Source: UBA6985 sp946536225
Lineage (GTDB): Bacteria > Bacillota_I > Bacilli_A > RF39 > UBA660
Length of the DNA stretch: 64,000 bases
Reading direction: 5' to 3'
Assembly: GCA_946536225.1 (NCBI GenBank)
Contig: CAMNEE010000001.1
Coordinates: 62,001 to 126,000, forward strand
The translations under genes and the position numbers were made by a program. This document shows positions 41,351-50,882 of this stretch, one piece after another (position 1 is the stretch's first letter; the number at the start of each line of letters is the position of its first letter). A model generated the notes under the pieces. It had not been told where the DNA came from. It searched no databases and saw nothing but the letters and a program-made list of their open reading frames with translations.

Positions 41351-41791
41351 ATGAAATTAAATGAATTAGTAAAATCTCCAGAAACTAAAACAAGAAAAAG
41401 AGTTGGTAGAGGAAACGGATCTGGTTGGGGTAAAACTGCTGGATCAGGAGAAAAAGGACAAAACTCAAGAAGTGGCGTTTCAATATCTGCATGGTTTGAA
41501 GGTGGACAAACTCCACTTTACAGAAGAATTCCTAAGAGAGGATTTAACAATGCTAGATTCAGAAAAGAATTTGCTATTGTTAACCTTTCTGATTTAAACA
41601 AATTTAAAGATGGAGACGTAGTTACTCCTGCAACTTTAATTGAAAAAGGAATCGTTAATAAAGAAATGGCTGGTATTAAAGTATTAGCTAATGGAAAATT
41701 AGAAAGAAAATTAACAGTTAAAGCTAACAGATTCTCATCTGTTGCTGTAACTAAGATCGAGGAATTAGGCGGAACTACAGAGGTGATTTAG
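41351..41791 (+). CDS. rplO: 50S ribosomal protein L15
   Basis: This 146-residue L15 has MKLNELVKSPETKTRKRVGRGNGSGWGKTAG, FEGGQTPLYRRIPKRGFNN and LIEKGIVNKEMAGIKVLANGKLERKLTVKANRFSS. It is a late assembly protein of 50S. SD GAGGAG inside the rpsE end. Followed two bases later by secY. Confidence 0.97.
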   Translation: MKLNELVKSPETKTRKRVGRGNGSGWGKTAGSGEKGQNSRSGVSISAWFEGGQTPLYRRIPKRGFNNARFRKEFAIVNLSDLNKFKDGDVVTPATLIEKGIVNKEMAGIKVLANGKLERKLTVKANRFSSVAVTKIEELGGTTEVI

Positions 41792-41793
41792 TT

Positions 41794-43068
41794 ATGTTCA
41801 AGAATCTTAGTGGACTATTTAGTCCAAGTAATAAAGATTTAAGAAAAAGAATATACTTCACACTACTTATACTTACAATTTTCGCCTTTGGATCTAATAT
41901 TGTTGTACCTGGTGCAAAAAGTAAAATAGAGGGTTTAGGATTCTTAGATTTATTAAACCTAATGAGTGGTGGAAGCTTAAAAACTTTTTCAATATTTAGT
42001 TTAGGTGTTATGCCTTATATTACGGCATCAATCTTAACTCAAATATTACAAATGGATATACTTCCATACTTTAAAGAATTAAAAGAACAAGGAGCTACTG
42101 GTAGACAAAAGATAAATAGAATTAATAGATATCTAGGAATTCTATTTGCCTTTGTCCAAGGTTATATATATGCTACTGCTTTTATGAACTTCGATTCAAC
42201 AATTGAAGTAATTAAAACAACAGTTATATTTACTGCTGGTACTGCTTTGTTATTATGGTTGGCTGACGAGATTACTAAGAAAGGCTTAGGAAACGGTGTG
42301 TCATTATTCATTATGGCTGGTATAGTTCGTAACTTACCTTCAACATTTGTTTCTGCTTTTCAAGAATTAGTAACTGGTGGAAAGTTTGCAACAGCAGTTG
42401 GAATTACTTTATTCGTTATATTTGTACTTGCTTACTTATTTATTTTAATAGGCGTAACATTTACAGAAATATCTGAAAGAAGAATTCCTATACAACATAG
42501 TACTAGAACGGCTAGTTCAAATTTAACTGAACAATCATATTTACCTTTAAAACTTAATTCTGCTAGTGTAATGCCTGTTATTTTTGCAAGTGCATTAACT
42601 AGTATTCCATCATTGATTGGACAATTTGTTGATAAAGGTGAAGGTGCGTTTAGTAATTTTGTAAATTCATATATTACATATACAACTCCAACAGGATTTA
42701 TATTATATGTATTATTAATAATTGGATTTGCATTCCTTTATACATTAATGGAATTAAATCCTAAAGAAATGAGTGAAAACTTAGATAAGAGTAGAGCTTA
42801 TATTCCTGGTATTACTCCTGGTGAGAGAACAGAAGCATACTTTAAAGGAACTATCGTAAGACTAACAGTAGCAGGATCTCTTAGTTTAGCAATTCTTGCA
42901 GCTATTCCTGTATTACTAAGTAGTGTTACAAAGATAAATAGTACAACTGCTTTAGGTGGTACTGGTTTATTAATCGTTGTAGGTGTTGCATTAGAAACAT
43001 ATAAACAACTTGAAAGTTCTGCTGTATCAAGAAGTTATCAAGACACTGGAAAGCGTAGAAGAGGATAA
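41794..43068 (+). CDS. secY: preprotein translocase subunit SecY
   Basis: This 424-residue channel subunit of the Sec translocon has ten predicted membrane helices. The plug region is near GSLKTFSIFSLGVMPYITASILTQ, followed by PYFKELKEQGATGRQKINR. The C4-C5 cytosolic loops include RRIPIQH and ELNPKEMSENLDKSRAYIPGITPGE. The pore is used by the signal-peptide proteins in this window. SD AGAGGTGA. The stop is one base before adk. Confidence 0.98.
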   Translation: MFKNLSGLFSPSNKDLRKRIYFTLLILTIFAFGSNIVVPGAKSKIEGLGFLDLLNLMSGGSLKTFSIFSLGVMPYITASILTQILQMDILPYFKELKEQGATGRQKINRINRYLGILFAFVQGYIYATAFMNFDSTIEVIKTTVIFTAGTALLLWLADEITKKGLGNGVSLFIMAGIVRNLPSTFVSAFQELVTGGKFATAVGITLFVIFVLAYLFILIGVTFTEISERRIPIQHSTRTASSNLTEQSYLPLKLNSASVMPVIFASALTSIPSLIGQFVDKGEGAFSNFVNSYITYTTPTGFILYVLLIIGFAFLYTLMELNPKEMSENLDKSRAYIPGITPGERTEAYFKGTIVRLTVAGSLSLAILAAIPVLLSSVTKINSTTALGGTGLLIVVGVALETYKQLESSAVSRSYQDTGKRRRG

Positions 43069-43069
43069 G

Positions 43070-43723
43070 ATGAAAAATATAGTTTTTATCGCTCCTCCTG
43101 CTGCTGGAAAGGGTACTCAAAGTGATTTACTAGTTGAAAAATATGGATACGTTCATATTTCAACTGGTGACTTACTAAGAGATGAAATAGCATCAGGAAG
43201 TGAACTTGCAAATGAAATTTCTAAAATACTTGAAGCTGGTAAATTAGTAAGCGATGATTTAATTACTGATTTATTAGTTAAAAGACTTTCGCAAGATGAT
43301 GTTAAACAAAAAGGATTCATCCTAGATGGTTATCCTAGAAACATTGCTCAAGCTAAAACACTTGAAAGTGTATTAGAAGAAACTAATAATGATTTCGGAG
43401 TTGCAATTTATCTTGAATTAGATGAAGAAACTGCAATGAAGAGAGCACTTGGTAGAATGACTTGTCCTAAATGTAAAAAAGGATATAACAAATTCTTAGA
43501 TGGATTTAAACCTAAACAAGAAGGAATTTGTGATAATTGTGGAACTGAGTTAGAAACACGTAGTGATGATAACGAGGAAACATTTAAGAATAGATTCCAA
43601 ACTTATATTTCAAATACTGAACCATTACTTGATTTTTATAAAGGAAATGGTGTACTTGAAACTGTAAGTAGTTTAGATGATAAAGATAAAATTTTTGAAA
43701 GAATAGAAAGCGTAATACAATGA
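43070..43723 (+). CDS. adk: adenylate kinase
   Basis: This 217-residue long-form kinase interconverts 2 ADP with ATP and AMP. The P-loop is APPAAGKGTQSDL, with Ala where Gly is usual (PPGAGKGT). Further motifs are STGDLLRDEI and FILDGYPRNIAQA. The LID domain carries a structural zinc site of four cysteines (CPKCKKGY, CDNCGTELETRSDDNEETFKNR). ATG 43070 is chosen on homology and the AAGAGG upstream. It ends in TGA overlapping the map ATG. Confidence 0.97.
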   Translation: MKNIVFIAPPAAGKGTQSDLLVEKYGYVHISTGDLLRDEIASGSELANEISKILEAGKLVSDDLITDLLVKRLSQDDVKQKGFILDGYPRNIAQAKTLESVLEETNNDFGVAIYLELDEETAMKRALGRMTCPKCKKGYNKFLDGFKPKQEGICDNCGTELETRSDDNEETFKNRFQTYISNTEPLLDFYKGNGVLETVSSLDDKDKIFERIESVIQ

Positions 43724-44469
43724 TAAATATCTATAGTGATGATGAAATTAAAAAAATTAAAGCTGCAGGTCATATCAATAAAAAAACTCATGAGTATTTA
43801 GCAAGTATTGCTAAACCTGGAGTTAGTACTAAATTTATTGATGATGAAGCAGGAAAATTTATTAAGTCCATGGGTGGAATTCCAGCCTGCAAAGGTTTTG
43901 AAGGATATCCTGGAAATATCTGCGTTTCAATTAATGATGAAGTAGTACATGGAATCGGTAGAGACGATGTTATACTTAAAGACGGAGACATCATCACTTT
44001 TGATATCGTTGTTGAACTTGATGGTTATATGGCTGATTCAGCCACAACAATCCGTATAGGTAAGGTATCAAAATCAACAGAACATTTATTGTATCACACT
44101 GAGAAGTCACTTTATGTTGGACTTAAAGAATTAAAAGCAGGTGTTCCACTTGGAAATCTTTCTGCTAGAATTCAACAATATGCTGAAAAACATGGACTAG
44201 GAGTTGTTAGAGAACTTGGAGGACATGGAATTGGACATGATATGCATGAAGATCCATTTATTCCAAATTATGGAAGATATGGTTCTGGAATCACATTAAA
44301 AAAAGGAATGGTCATTGCTGTTGAACCAATGCTTACAGCTGGTAAAAGAGATGTAGCGATTCTTGATGATGATTGGACAATTGTTACTCAAGATGGAAGT
44401 GCTGCAGCACATTATGAACATACAGTGGCAATTACAGAAGATGGCTATGAAATTTTAACAGGAGAATAA
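43720..44469 (+). CDS. map: methionine aminopeptidase, type I
   Basis: This 249-residue metalloprotease removes initiator methionine. The metal-ligand pattern is present: DGYMADSATTIRIG, GGHGIGHDMHEDP, VEPML and HYEHTVAITEDG, with VVHGIGRDD containing the substrate-contact His. Start ATG overlaps the adk stop (ATGA), giving coupled translation. Confidence 0.97.
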   Translation: MINIYSDDEIKKIKAAGHINKKTHEYLASIAKPGVSTKFIDDEAGKFIKSMGGIPACKGFEGYPGNICVSINDEVVHGIGRDDVILKDGDIITFDIVVELDGYMADSATTIRIGKVSKSTEHLLYHTEKSLYVGLKELKAGVPLGNLSARIQQYAEKHGLGVVRELGGHGIGHDMHEDPFIPNYGRYGSGITLKKGMVIAVEPMLTAGKRDVAILDDDWTIVTQDGSAAAHYEHTVAITEDGYEILTGE

Positions 44470-44475
44470 AAATAT

Positions 44476-44688
44476 ATGGCTAAAGAACAAAAATTAGAAG
44501 TTGAAGGCAAAGTTATAGATGTAACTCATGATATTTATAAAATTGAGTTAGATAACAAGATGATTGTAACAGCCCGTGTTTCTGGTAAAATCCGAATGAA
44601 CTTGATTCGCATTTTAGCAGGTGATAGAGTTATAGTTGAGTTGTCTCCAACTGATTTAACACATGGGATTATAAAATATAGAAAATAA
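44476..44688 (+). CDS. infA: translation initiation factor IF-1
   Basis: This 70-residue OB-fold protein has LEVEGKVIDVTHDIYKIEL and ARVSGKIRMNLIRILAGDRVIVELSPTDLTHGIIKYR, the complete IF-1 pattern. It occupies the A-site of the 30S subunit during initiation. It begins seven bases after map and shows no good SD, so coupling is likely. Confidence 0.96.
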   Translation: MAKEQKLEVEGKVIDVTHDIYKIELDNKMIVTARVSGKIRMNLIRILAGDRVIVELSPTDLTHGIIKYRK

Positions 44689-44703
44689 AATGGAGGTTAT
44701 TTT

Positions 44704-44817
44704 ATGAAAGTAAGAGCATCAGTAAAACCTATATGCCCAAAATGTAGGGTAATAAGAAGAAAAGGAAAAGTTATGATTATTTGTGAAAATCCAAAACACA
44801 AACAAGTACAAGGTTAG
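44704..44817 (+). CDS. rpmJ: 50S ribosomal protein L36
   Basis: This 37-residue protein is complete: it starts MKVRASVKPICPKCRVIRRK and ends in CENPKHKQVQG. Three cysteines and one histidine (CPKC, C, H) form the zinc site of the C+ form. SD TGGAGG precedes ATG 44704. It is easily missed because of its size; the position between infA and rpsM is the universal one. Confidence 0.97.
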   Translation: MKVRASVKPICPKCRVIRRKGKVMIICENPKHKQVQG

Positions 44818-44828
44818 GAGGAAATAGA

Positions 44829-45203
44829 ATGGCACGTATTAAGAATATTGATTTACCAAAAGATAAAGCTGTATTTATTGGTTTAACTGCAATTTATGGT
44901 ATTGGTCAAAGTACTGCAAAGAAAATTTGTGCTGCTGCTGGTGTAGATGCTGAAATGAAGATTAGAGATTTATCTTTAGATCAAGAAGCTGCATTAAGAA
45001 CTGAAGTAGACAATTATACAGTAGAAGGTGAACTTAGAAGAGAAGTTCAAATGAATATAAAGAATAAAATGGAAATTGGTTCATACCAAGGAAGCAGACA
45101 TAAGAAAGGTCTTCCAGTACATGGACAAAGAACTAACAGAAATGCTCGTACTCGTAAGGGTAAAGGTAAAGTAGTTGCTAATAAGAAAAAAGAAGGAAAA
45201 TAG
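44829..45203 (+). CDS. rpsM: 30S ribosomal protein S13
   Basis: This 124-residue S13 has MARIKNIDLPKDKAVFIGLTAIYGIG, REVQMNIKNKMEIGSYQGSRH and GLPVHGQRTNRNARTRKGK. It forms 30S head contacts with S19 and the P-site tRNA. SD TAGGAGG. Confidence 0.98.
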   Translation: MARIKNIDLPKDKAVFIGLTAIYGIGQSTAKKICAAAGVDAEMKIRDLSLDQEAALRTEVDNYTVEGELRREVQMNIKNKMEIGSYQGSRHKKGLPVHGQRTNRNARTRKGKGKVVANKKKEGK

Positions 45204-45217
45204 GAGGTTAGTTTAAG

Positions 45218-45601
45218 ATGGCTTATAATAGAAGAAAAAGAAAAGTAAGAAAAAATATACCTGAAGCACAAGCTCATATTTCTTCATCATATAATAATAC
45301 ATTAGTTACTATCACTGATAAAGAAGGTAATACAATTAGTTGGGCTTCATCAGGAACTATTGGATACAAAGGATCTAAAAAGAAAACTCCATATGCTGCA
45401 GGACTTGCTGCTGAACAAGCTGGTAAAGCTGCTATGGATAGCGGAGTTAAAAAAGTTGAAGTTTTCGTTAAAGGATTAGGTGGAGGAAGAGAAACTGCTA
45501 TTCGTTCTTTACAAACAGTTGGACTTGAAATCACTTCAATCGTTGATGAAACTCCTGTACCACACAATGGATGTAGACCACCAAAAAGACCAAGAAATTA
45601 G
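45218..45601 (+). CDS. rpsK: 30S ribosomal protein S11
   Basis: This 127-residue S11 forms the platform by the mRNA exit. Motifs: AHISSSYNNTLVTITDKEGN, KKTPYAAGLAAEQAGKAAMD, VFVKGLGGGRETAIRSLQ and TPVPHNGCRPPKRPRN. SD TAGGAGG. Confidence 0.98.
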   Translation: MAYNRRKRKVRKNIPEAQAHISSSYNNTLVTITDKEGNTISWASSGTIGYKGSKKKTPYAAGLAAEQAGKAAMDSGVKKVEVFVKGLGGGRETAIRSLQTVGLEITSIVDETPVPHNGCRPPKRPRN

Positions 45602-45625
45602 TATTAGAAGAAAAGAGGATTATTT

Positions 45626-46564
45626 ATGAATTTCGAAAAACCAAACTATAAAATTACTGAATATGATCAAAGTAAGAATTATGGAAAATTTGAACTTGAA
45701 CCTTTAGAAAGAGGTTTTGGAACAACTATTGGTAATGCATTAAGAAGAGTTATGCTATCAAGTATGCCTGGCTCAGCTGTAGTAAGCGTTAAAATAGATG
45801 GAGTTTTACATGAATTCCAAAAAATTGATGGAGTAAGAGAAGATGTTATGAACATCATCCTAAACATCAAATCATTAGTAGTAAAAAATTATTCTAATAC
45901 AAAGAAAGTTATGACACTTTCAGTTGAAAAAGAAGGAGTTGTAACTGCTGGAGATATCGAACACGATGCTGACATCGAAATCGTTAATCCAGATTTAGTT
46001 ATTTGTAATTTAGTTAAGGGCGGTAAGATCAATATGGAACTTACTGTTGATAACGGACGTGGATATGTTGATGCATCAGAAAATAAGAAGATTATGGGTG
46101 AACAAGTTGGTGTTATCCCAGTAGATGCTTTATATAGTCCAATCGATAAGGTTGCATTCGAAGTAGAATCTGCTCGTGTTGGTCATAATGAAAATTTTGA
46201 TAGATTAATAATGTATGTTAATACAAATGGTTCAATTACTCCAGAAGAAGCAATGGCTTTAGCTTCTAGAATTTTAATCGAACATTTAAATATTGTAGCT
46301 GATTTAAATCAAATCGCTGATGTTACTGGAATAATGGCAGAAAAGAAAGTTGATACTATCACTAAGACACTTGAAACTCCTATTGAAGAAATTGAATTCT
46401 CAGTAAGAGCTTATAATTGCTTAAAGAGAGCAAATATTAACACTGTTCAAGATTTAATTGATAAGAAAGAATCAGAAGTTAATAAAATACGTAATTTAGG
46501 TAAAAAATCATTAAAAGAAGTTATAGACAAAGTTAGTGAAATGGGACTTAAGTTCCGTGATTAA
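45626..46564 (+). CDS. rpoA: DNA-directed RNA polymerase subunit alpha
   Basis: This 312-residue alpha subunit has an N-terminal dimerisation domain with YGKFELEPLERGFGTTIGNALRR and an inserted domain to about residue 230. A linker and a C-terminal domain follow (EIEFSVRAYNCLKRANINTVQDL, NLGKKSLKEVIDKV), which contacts UP elements and activators. Length is normal. SD AAGAGGA. Confidence 0.98.
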   Translation: MNFEKPNYKITEYDQSKNYGKFELEPLERGFGTTIGNALRRVMLSSMPGSAVVSVKIDGVLHEFQKIDGVREDVMNIILNIKSLVVKNYSNTKKVMTLSVEKEGVVTAGDIEHDADIEIVNPDLVICNLVKGGKINMELTVDNGRGYVDASENKKIMGEQVGVIPVDALYSPIDKVAFEVESARVGHNENFDRLIMYVNTNGSITPEEAMALASRILIEHLNIVADLNQIADVTGIMAEKKVDTITKTLETPIEEIEFSVRAYNCLKRANINTVQDLIDKKESEVNKIRNLGKKSLKEVIDKVSEMGLKFRD

Positions 46565-46591
46565 TTTCAACAGAGAAAGGAAAAGAATATA

Positions 46592-46933
46592 ATGTACAGA
46601 AAATTAAGCAGAGAATCTAGTATAAGAAGAAGTATTTTAGCTGGAATCTGTAAAGATGTTATTATGAACGAATCTGTTGTTACTACTGAAGCAAGAGCTA
46701 AAGAAGTAAGAAAATTCGTTGATAAGATGATTACTTATGGTAAAAGCGGATCATTAGTTTCAAGAAGAAAAGCTTTAGCTTTCTTACATAACGATACAAA
46801 AGTTGTTAATAAAATATTTAATGAATTAGCTCCTCGTTATGCTGAACGTAATGGTGGTTATACTAGAATTATTAAATTAAATGAAAGAAAAGGCGATGAC
46901 GCCTTAGAAGTAAGACTTGAATTAGTTGACTAA
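46592..46933 (+). CDS. rplQ: 50S ribosomal protein L17
   Basis: This 113-residue L17 has MYRKLSRESSIRRSILAGICKDVI, TTEARAKEVRKFVDKMITYGKSG and the end RYAERNGGYTRIIKLNERKGDDALEVRLELVD. Last gene of the superoperon; a terminator hairpin spans its stop. Confidence 0.98.
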   Translation: MYRKLSRESSIRRSILAGICKDVIMNESVVTTEARAKEVRKFVDKMITYGKSGSLVSRRKALAFLHNDTKVVNKIFNELAPRYAERNGGYTRIIKLNERKGDDALEVRLELVD

Positions 46934-46949
46934 TCAAGTCTTTTTTTTC
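46912..46949 (+). terminator. terminator of the ribosomal superoperon
   Basis: AAGACTTGA and TCAAGTCTT arms across the rplQ stop codon, then a long T tract. Confidence 0.85.
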
Positions 46950-47029
46950 TCTTTTTTTTAAATAATATATGGTAAATTCTTGAATTATGATATACTAAAA
47001 TAGTAAAAGAATAATTAGAGGTGAATATT

Positions 47030-48439
47030 ATGGACCAATCTAATCATATGGCAGCAGTTGAAGAAGTAAAAAATGAAGAAACTAAAGATACTGTAAAACA
47101 AGAAAATACTATTGCAAACGCTAATCAACAAGCAATTAAGGTTAGCCCTAAATTGCTTCAAGATAGAGAAAAACTTATTGCAGAAATTAATAGTAATACA
47201 ACTCCAAGATCAGATCATCAAGTAGCATATAGATATACTGCTTTAAATCCTGATAATAAAGTTGTAACTAATACTTTCCCAGCTTATTCTAAGATGGAAG
47301 TATTTACTTTCCTTGAAGGTGAAGGTTATAAGGTATTTAAAATTGAGACTTCTGCGTCTATTGAAAGATTTTATGGTAGTGGATCAATTATTCACCATAA
47401 AATGAGTACGAAAGACTTAGTATTTTGGTTGGAACAATTATCTACATACTTAAAAGCTGGTATCCCATTAACAGATGCTATGCGTATTTTAAGTAAACAA
47501 ATGGGTAGAACTGATTTCTTAAAGAGAGTATTTGATACAGTTGTATATGATTTAACTCTTGGTGAGAATTTCTCGACTTGCTTGGAAAATCAAAATACAG
47601 TTTTCCCTTCATTATTAATTAATATGGTTAAGACAGCTGAAGCAACAGGTGACCTTGAAGGAACACTTGATGATATGGCTGCATATTATAGTAATGTTGA
47701 AAAAACTCGAAAGGAAATGAAGAGTGCTTTAACTTATCCAATCTTGATTTTATTATTTGCGTTTGGTGTAGTAGCATTTATTCTTTTATATCTAGTTCCG
47801 CAATTTGAAGGAATATATCAATCTGCTGGTGCTTCGGTTAATAAGTTAACTGCATTCATTATTGCAGCTTCTAAGTTCCTTAAAAATTATATTGTTTCGA
47901 TTATTATTGGTATAATTATATTTATAATTGTGTTAGTGGTGCTTTATAAGAAAGTAAAATCAGTTCGATACTATATGCAGAAATTTGCTATGAAGTTGCC
48001 TGTATTTGGTAATATGATTATTTATAAAGAAATAACAATATTTACTAGAACTTTTGCAAATTTATTAAAAAATAACGTATTTATTACTGAATCAATGGAT
48101 ATCTTAGTTAAAATTACAAATAATGAAATTTATAAAGATATCATGATTAATACAGTTAATTATATTGGACGTGGTGATAAAATATCTGAGGCATTTAAGA
48201 ATAATTGGGCAGTTCCTGAAGTTGCTTATTACATGATGGTAACTGGTGAATCAACTGGTCAATTAGCTGAAATGATGGAAAAAGTTGCAAATTACTATGA
48301 TACTCAACATAAAACTATGGTTGATGCTATGAAGAGTTTAATTGAACCAGTTTTAATTCTTTTCTTAGCTGTTGTAGTTGGTGGAATAGTAGTTGCAATC
48401 ATAATGCCTATGTTCGGTTTATACAGCGAATTGTTATAG
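47030..48439 (+). CDS. pilC: type IV pilus/type II secretion platform protein (PilC/GspF)
   Basis: This 469-residue inner-membrane platform protein has a ~110-residue polar N-terminal extension. Two T2SSF domains follow (first ~125-245 with WLEQLSTYLKAGIPLTDAMRIL, second ~330-450 with IFTRTFANLLKNNVFITESMDIL). Three membrane helices are visible, with VVGGIVVAIIMPMFGLYSELL at the end. The motif GEFST/GE..S..AEATG (NMVKTAEATGDLEGTLDDMA) is typical. ATG 47030 follows AGAGGTGA. It heads a unit with prepilin peptidase; no PilB/GspE ATPase is in the window. Confidence 0.93.
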   Translation: MDQSNHMAAVEEVKNEETKDTVKQENTIANANQQAIKVSPKLLQDREKLIAEINSNTTPRSDHQVAYRYTALNPDNKVVTNTFPAYSKMEVFTFLEGEGYKVFKIETSASIERFYGSGSIIHHKMSTKDLVFWLEQLSTYLKAGIPLTDAMRILSKQMGRTDFLKRVFDTVVYDLTLGENFSTCLENQNTVFPSLLINMVKTAEATGDLEGTLDDMAAYYSNVEKTRKEMKSALTYPILILLFAFGVVAFILLYLVPQFEGIYQSAGASVNKLTAFIIAASKFLKNYIVSIIIGIIIFIIVLVVLYKKVKSVRYYMQKFAMKLPVFGNMIIYKEITIFTRTFANLLKNNVFITESMDILVKITNNEIYKDIMINTVNYIGRGDKISEAFKNNWAVPEVAYYMMVTGESTGQLAEMMEKVANYYDTQHKTMVDAMKSLIEPVLILFLAVVVGGIVVAIIMPMFGLYSELL

Positions 48440-48453
48440 GAAGGAAATATAAT

Positions 48454-49230
48454 ATGACACAATGGTTGATAATGGTATATTTATTTGTTGTTGGTTTATT
48501 CTTTGGGTCATTCTTTAATTGTATGGCTGATAGACTTAGCAACAATAAATCGATATTCTTTCCAGGATCTCATTGTGATAATTGTAAGCATAAGTTAACC
48601 TGGTATGAATTAATACCAGTTTTTTCTTATATTTTTCAGGGTGGTAAGTGTTCTAAATGTAAGGTTAAGTTATCTATCCTTTATCCTTTATCAGAGTTAC
48701 TTACTGGAGTTTTATTTGCATTAAGTTTTTATATGTTTGGTTTTTCATATAAAACACTTACATCTATAATTGTAGTTTCAGTATTTGTAACTACTATGAT
48801 GAGTGATGCTAAATATATGATAATTTTAGATGAAATACTTGTTGCAGGGATAGTATTATTTTCTATAGTTGATTTTATGGATGCTGGACTAATTGATGTT
48901 GCAACAAGATTTATATATGGTTTAGTTTTATTTTCAATTATGCTTTTAATAAAAGTGTTTGGAGATTCAACTTTTAAACAAGAGTCACTTGGATGGGGAG
49001 ACATTAAGTTATCGTTTTTTGTTGGTCTAGTTCTTGGTATTAAGCTTGGAATATTATATATATTCTTAGGAGCTTTTCTTGCGTTACCATATGCTATTTT
49101 TATAAGTGCTAAGAAAAAGAGCAATATTCTTCCATTTGGACCATTTTTGGTATTAGCATTTTTAATAATATTTATGAATATGGATTTTTTTAGTCATCTA
49201 ATAACACGTTTATATGGAGGTTTAATATGA
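48454..49230 (+). CDS. pilD: prepilin peptidase (PilD/ComC type)
   Basis: This 258-residue membrane aspartic protease cleaves prepilins. The N-terminal part has GSFFNCMADRLSNNKS and two zinc CxxC pairs (CDNCKHKLTWYELIPVFSY, CSKCKVKLS). The two catalytic Asp lie in MMSDAKYMIILDEI and LGWGDIKLSFFVGL. Multiple membrane helices. It would process the pilin at 8667. TGA stop overlaps the next ATG. Confidence 0.95.
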   Translation: MTQWLIMVYLFVVGLFFGSFFNCMADRLSNNKSIFFPGSHCDNCKHKLTWYELIPVFSYIFQGGKCSKCKVKLSILYPLSELLTGVLFALSFYMFGFSYKTLTSIIVVSVFVTTMMSDAKYMIILDEILVAGIVLFSIVDFMDAGLIDVATRFIYGLVLFSIMLLIKVFGDSTFKQESLGWGDIKLSFFVGLVLGIKLGILYIFLGAFLALPYAIFISAKKKSNILPFGPFLVLAFLIIFMNMDFFSHLITRLYGGLI

Positions 49231-50882
49231 AAAGGTATTTAGTTATTTTCATTTTTGCTTTTTTCTTATTTCTTCCTTGTGTAAGTGCTAAAGAGTTTAA
49301 TCAATTAAACTATGATATTTTAGTTAAAAATGATGGCTCTGCACATTTTACTGTTAGTATTAATGCTTTATTTCAAAAGAATTTTACTGAGTTTGAAATA
49401 GCTCTTTTTAGAGTTCCTGATTCTAAAGTATCTAATATTAAAGTTACTGATATTTATAATACTCATTATGAAGAGGTCAGTAGTTTTCAAAAGAATAAGA
49501 ATTATTTTTATACTTTATCTGATCAAGGATATAAAAAACTTATAAAGATTAAAACTACTCCAAAAGTATGTGATTATACAATTGAATTTGATTTATCTAA
49601 GTTTGTTACAAAGTTTAAAGATAATGTTTATGGTATTGATTGGTATGTATATTCTAGAATAACTGATCAAAAAGCAGGATCACTTGACTATAGCATAAAG
49701 TTTGAAGATGAAACAGTTGCTAAAAATATTGTTTCTAGTTCTATACTTGGTGTTAACGAATCAGTACAACAAACGGATAATGGAGTTTCAGGAACACTTT
49801 ATAATGTTTCTTCATCTTCAATGATTAGATTACTTGTTGAGTTTAATAAAAATGTTAAATTTAATACTAGTACTACTTCAAAACTTACTTTTAAAGAACA
49901 ATTAGAAAAAGCAAAAAATGGAGCAGACTTTGCTGTATTATTTAATGCTTATACTTCAAGGGGTTTTTTAATATCTTTTGCAGTTATTATTGAAGTAGGA
50001 GTAATTGTTTTATTACTATCATATATAATAGTTAAATATGGTACTCATAACGAATATTTTGGAATGGAAGTTGCTGATAAGAAAACAATTCAAAAACCAA
50101 AAGATGCAGTTTATTATGATTCAGTTCCATGCCAAGGAGATATTTATAAGATTGCCTTTGTAGCTGGTTTCTTTAAATTATTAAAGAGTAAATCTGATTT
50201 AATTGGTGCTATTTTATTTAGGATGTATTTAAATGATAATATTGAAATTATCAATGGTAAAAATGGTTTTGATATGCGTCTTAGAAATGATTTAAAGATA
50301 GAAAGATCACTTGATCAAGACTTATATAATATTATGATGGAAGCATCTGATATGAGAGTATTAAGTAGTATTAAAACTAGTAGATTTTCTAAGAGACATT
50401 TTCTTAGAATAATGACTTGGTTTAATATGGGTTATAGTGAAACTATTACTGATGAAATTAACCGCGGCCATATAACTCGTGGTGGTAAAATTGGTAAGAC
50501 TACAAAGATAATTTTTAGTGATGTCTTTGTTGACTATGGTAATAAGATATTAGGTATGAAAAAATACTTACTTAACTTTAATCAAGTTCCAAGACAAAGC
50601 CCATTAAGTGAAGAAACATATAAATTATTACTTATAAGTGCTGAACTTCTAGGAATCGGAAAACAAGTAGCAGAAGAAATATTAAGAAAGAATAGTAATA
50701 ATATTTATGCTAAGAAATTATTAGAATTCCAAAAGATTAGACCAATCTTTAGTGAAATATATGGCGATTCTTTAGCTGAATATAGAAAGACTGTTAAGAA
50801 TAATGAAATTTATAACTACGATAAAATGAAAGATTCTTCTCTCCAATCTACATCAAACGTTATAAATGTTACAAGGCTATGA
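49227..50882 (+). CDS. DUF2207 membrane protein
   Basis: This 551-residue protein has a signal peptide (~1-22, cut after VSA) and an extracytoplasmic beta-rich domain (~23-240). A membrane helix follows (GFLISFAVIIEVGVIVLLLSYIIV, ~252-275), then a cytoplasmic C-terminal region with YYDSVPCQGDIYKIAFVAGFFKLL. This is the DUF2207 (YciQ-like) architecture; the biochemical role is unknown. ATG overlaps the pilD stop, and its own TGA overlaps the next start, so all four genes are translationally linked. Confidence 0.82.
   Translation: MKRYLVIFIFAFFLFLPCVSAKEFNQLNYDILVKNDGSAHFTVSINALFQKNFTEFEIALFRVPDSKVSNIKVTDIYNTHYEEVSSFQKNKNYFYTLSDQGYKKLIKIKTTPKVCDYTIEFDLSKFVTKFKDNVYGIDWYVYSRITDQKAGSLDYSIKFEDETVAKNIVSSSILGVNESVQQTDNGVSGTLYNVSSSSMIRLLVEFNKNVKFNTSTTSKLTFKEQLEKAKNGADFAVLFNAYTSRGFLISFAVIIEVGVIVLLLSYIIVKYGTHNEYFGMEVADKKTIQKPKDAVYYDSVPCQGDIYKIAFVAGFFKLLKSKSDLIGAILFRMYLNDNIEIINGKNGFDMRLRNDLKIERSLDQDLYNIMMEASDMRVLSSIKTSRFSKRHFLRIMTWFNMGYSETITDEINRGHITRGGKIGKTTKIIFSDVFVDYGNKILGMKKYLLNFNQVPRQSPLSEETYKLLLISAELLGIGKQVAEEILRKNSNNIYAKKLLEFQKIRPIFSEIYGDSLAEYRKTVKNNEIYNYDKMKDSSLQSTSNVINVTRL

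Noticed and set aside
43715..43725. TGA as a tryptophan codon (Mycoplasma-type code)
   Set aside because: adk, pilD, the DUF2207 gene and others end at TGA in ATGA overlaps with the next start, and Trp is encoded by TGG throughout, so the standard code holds.
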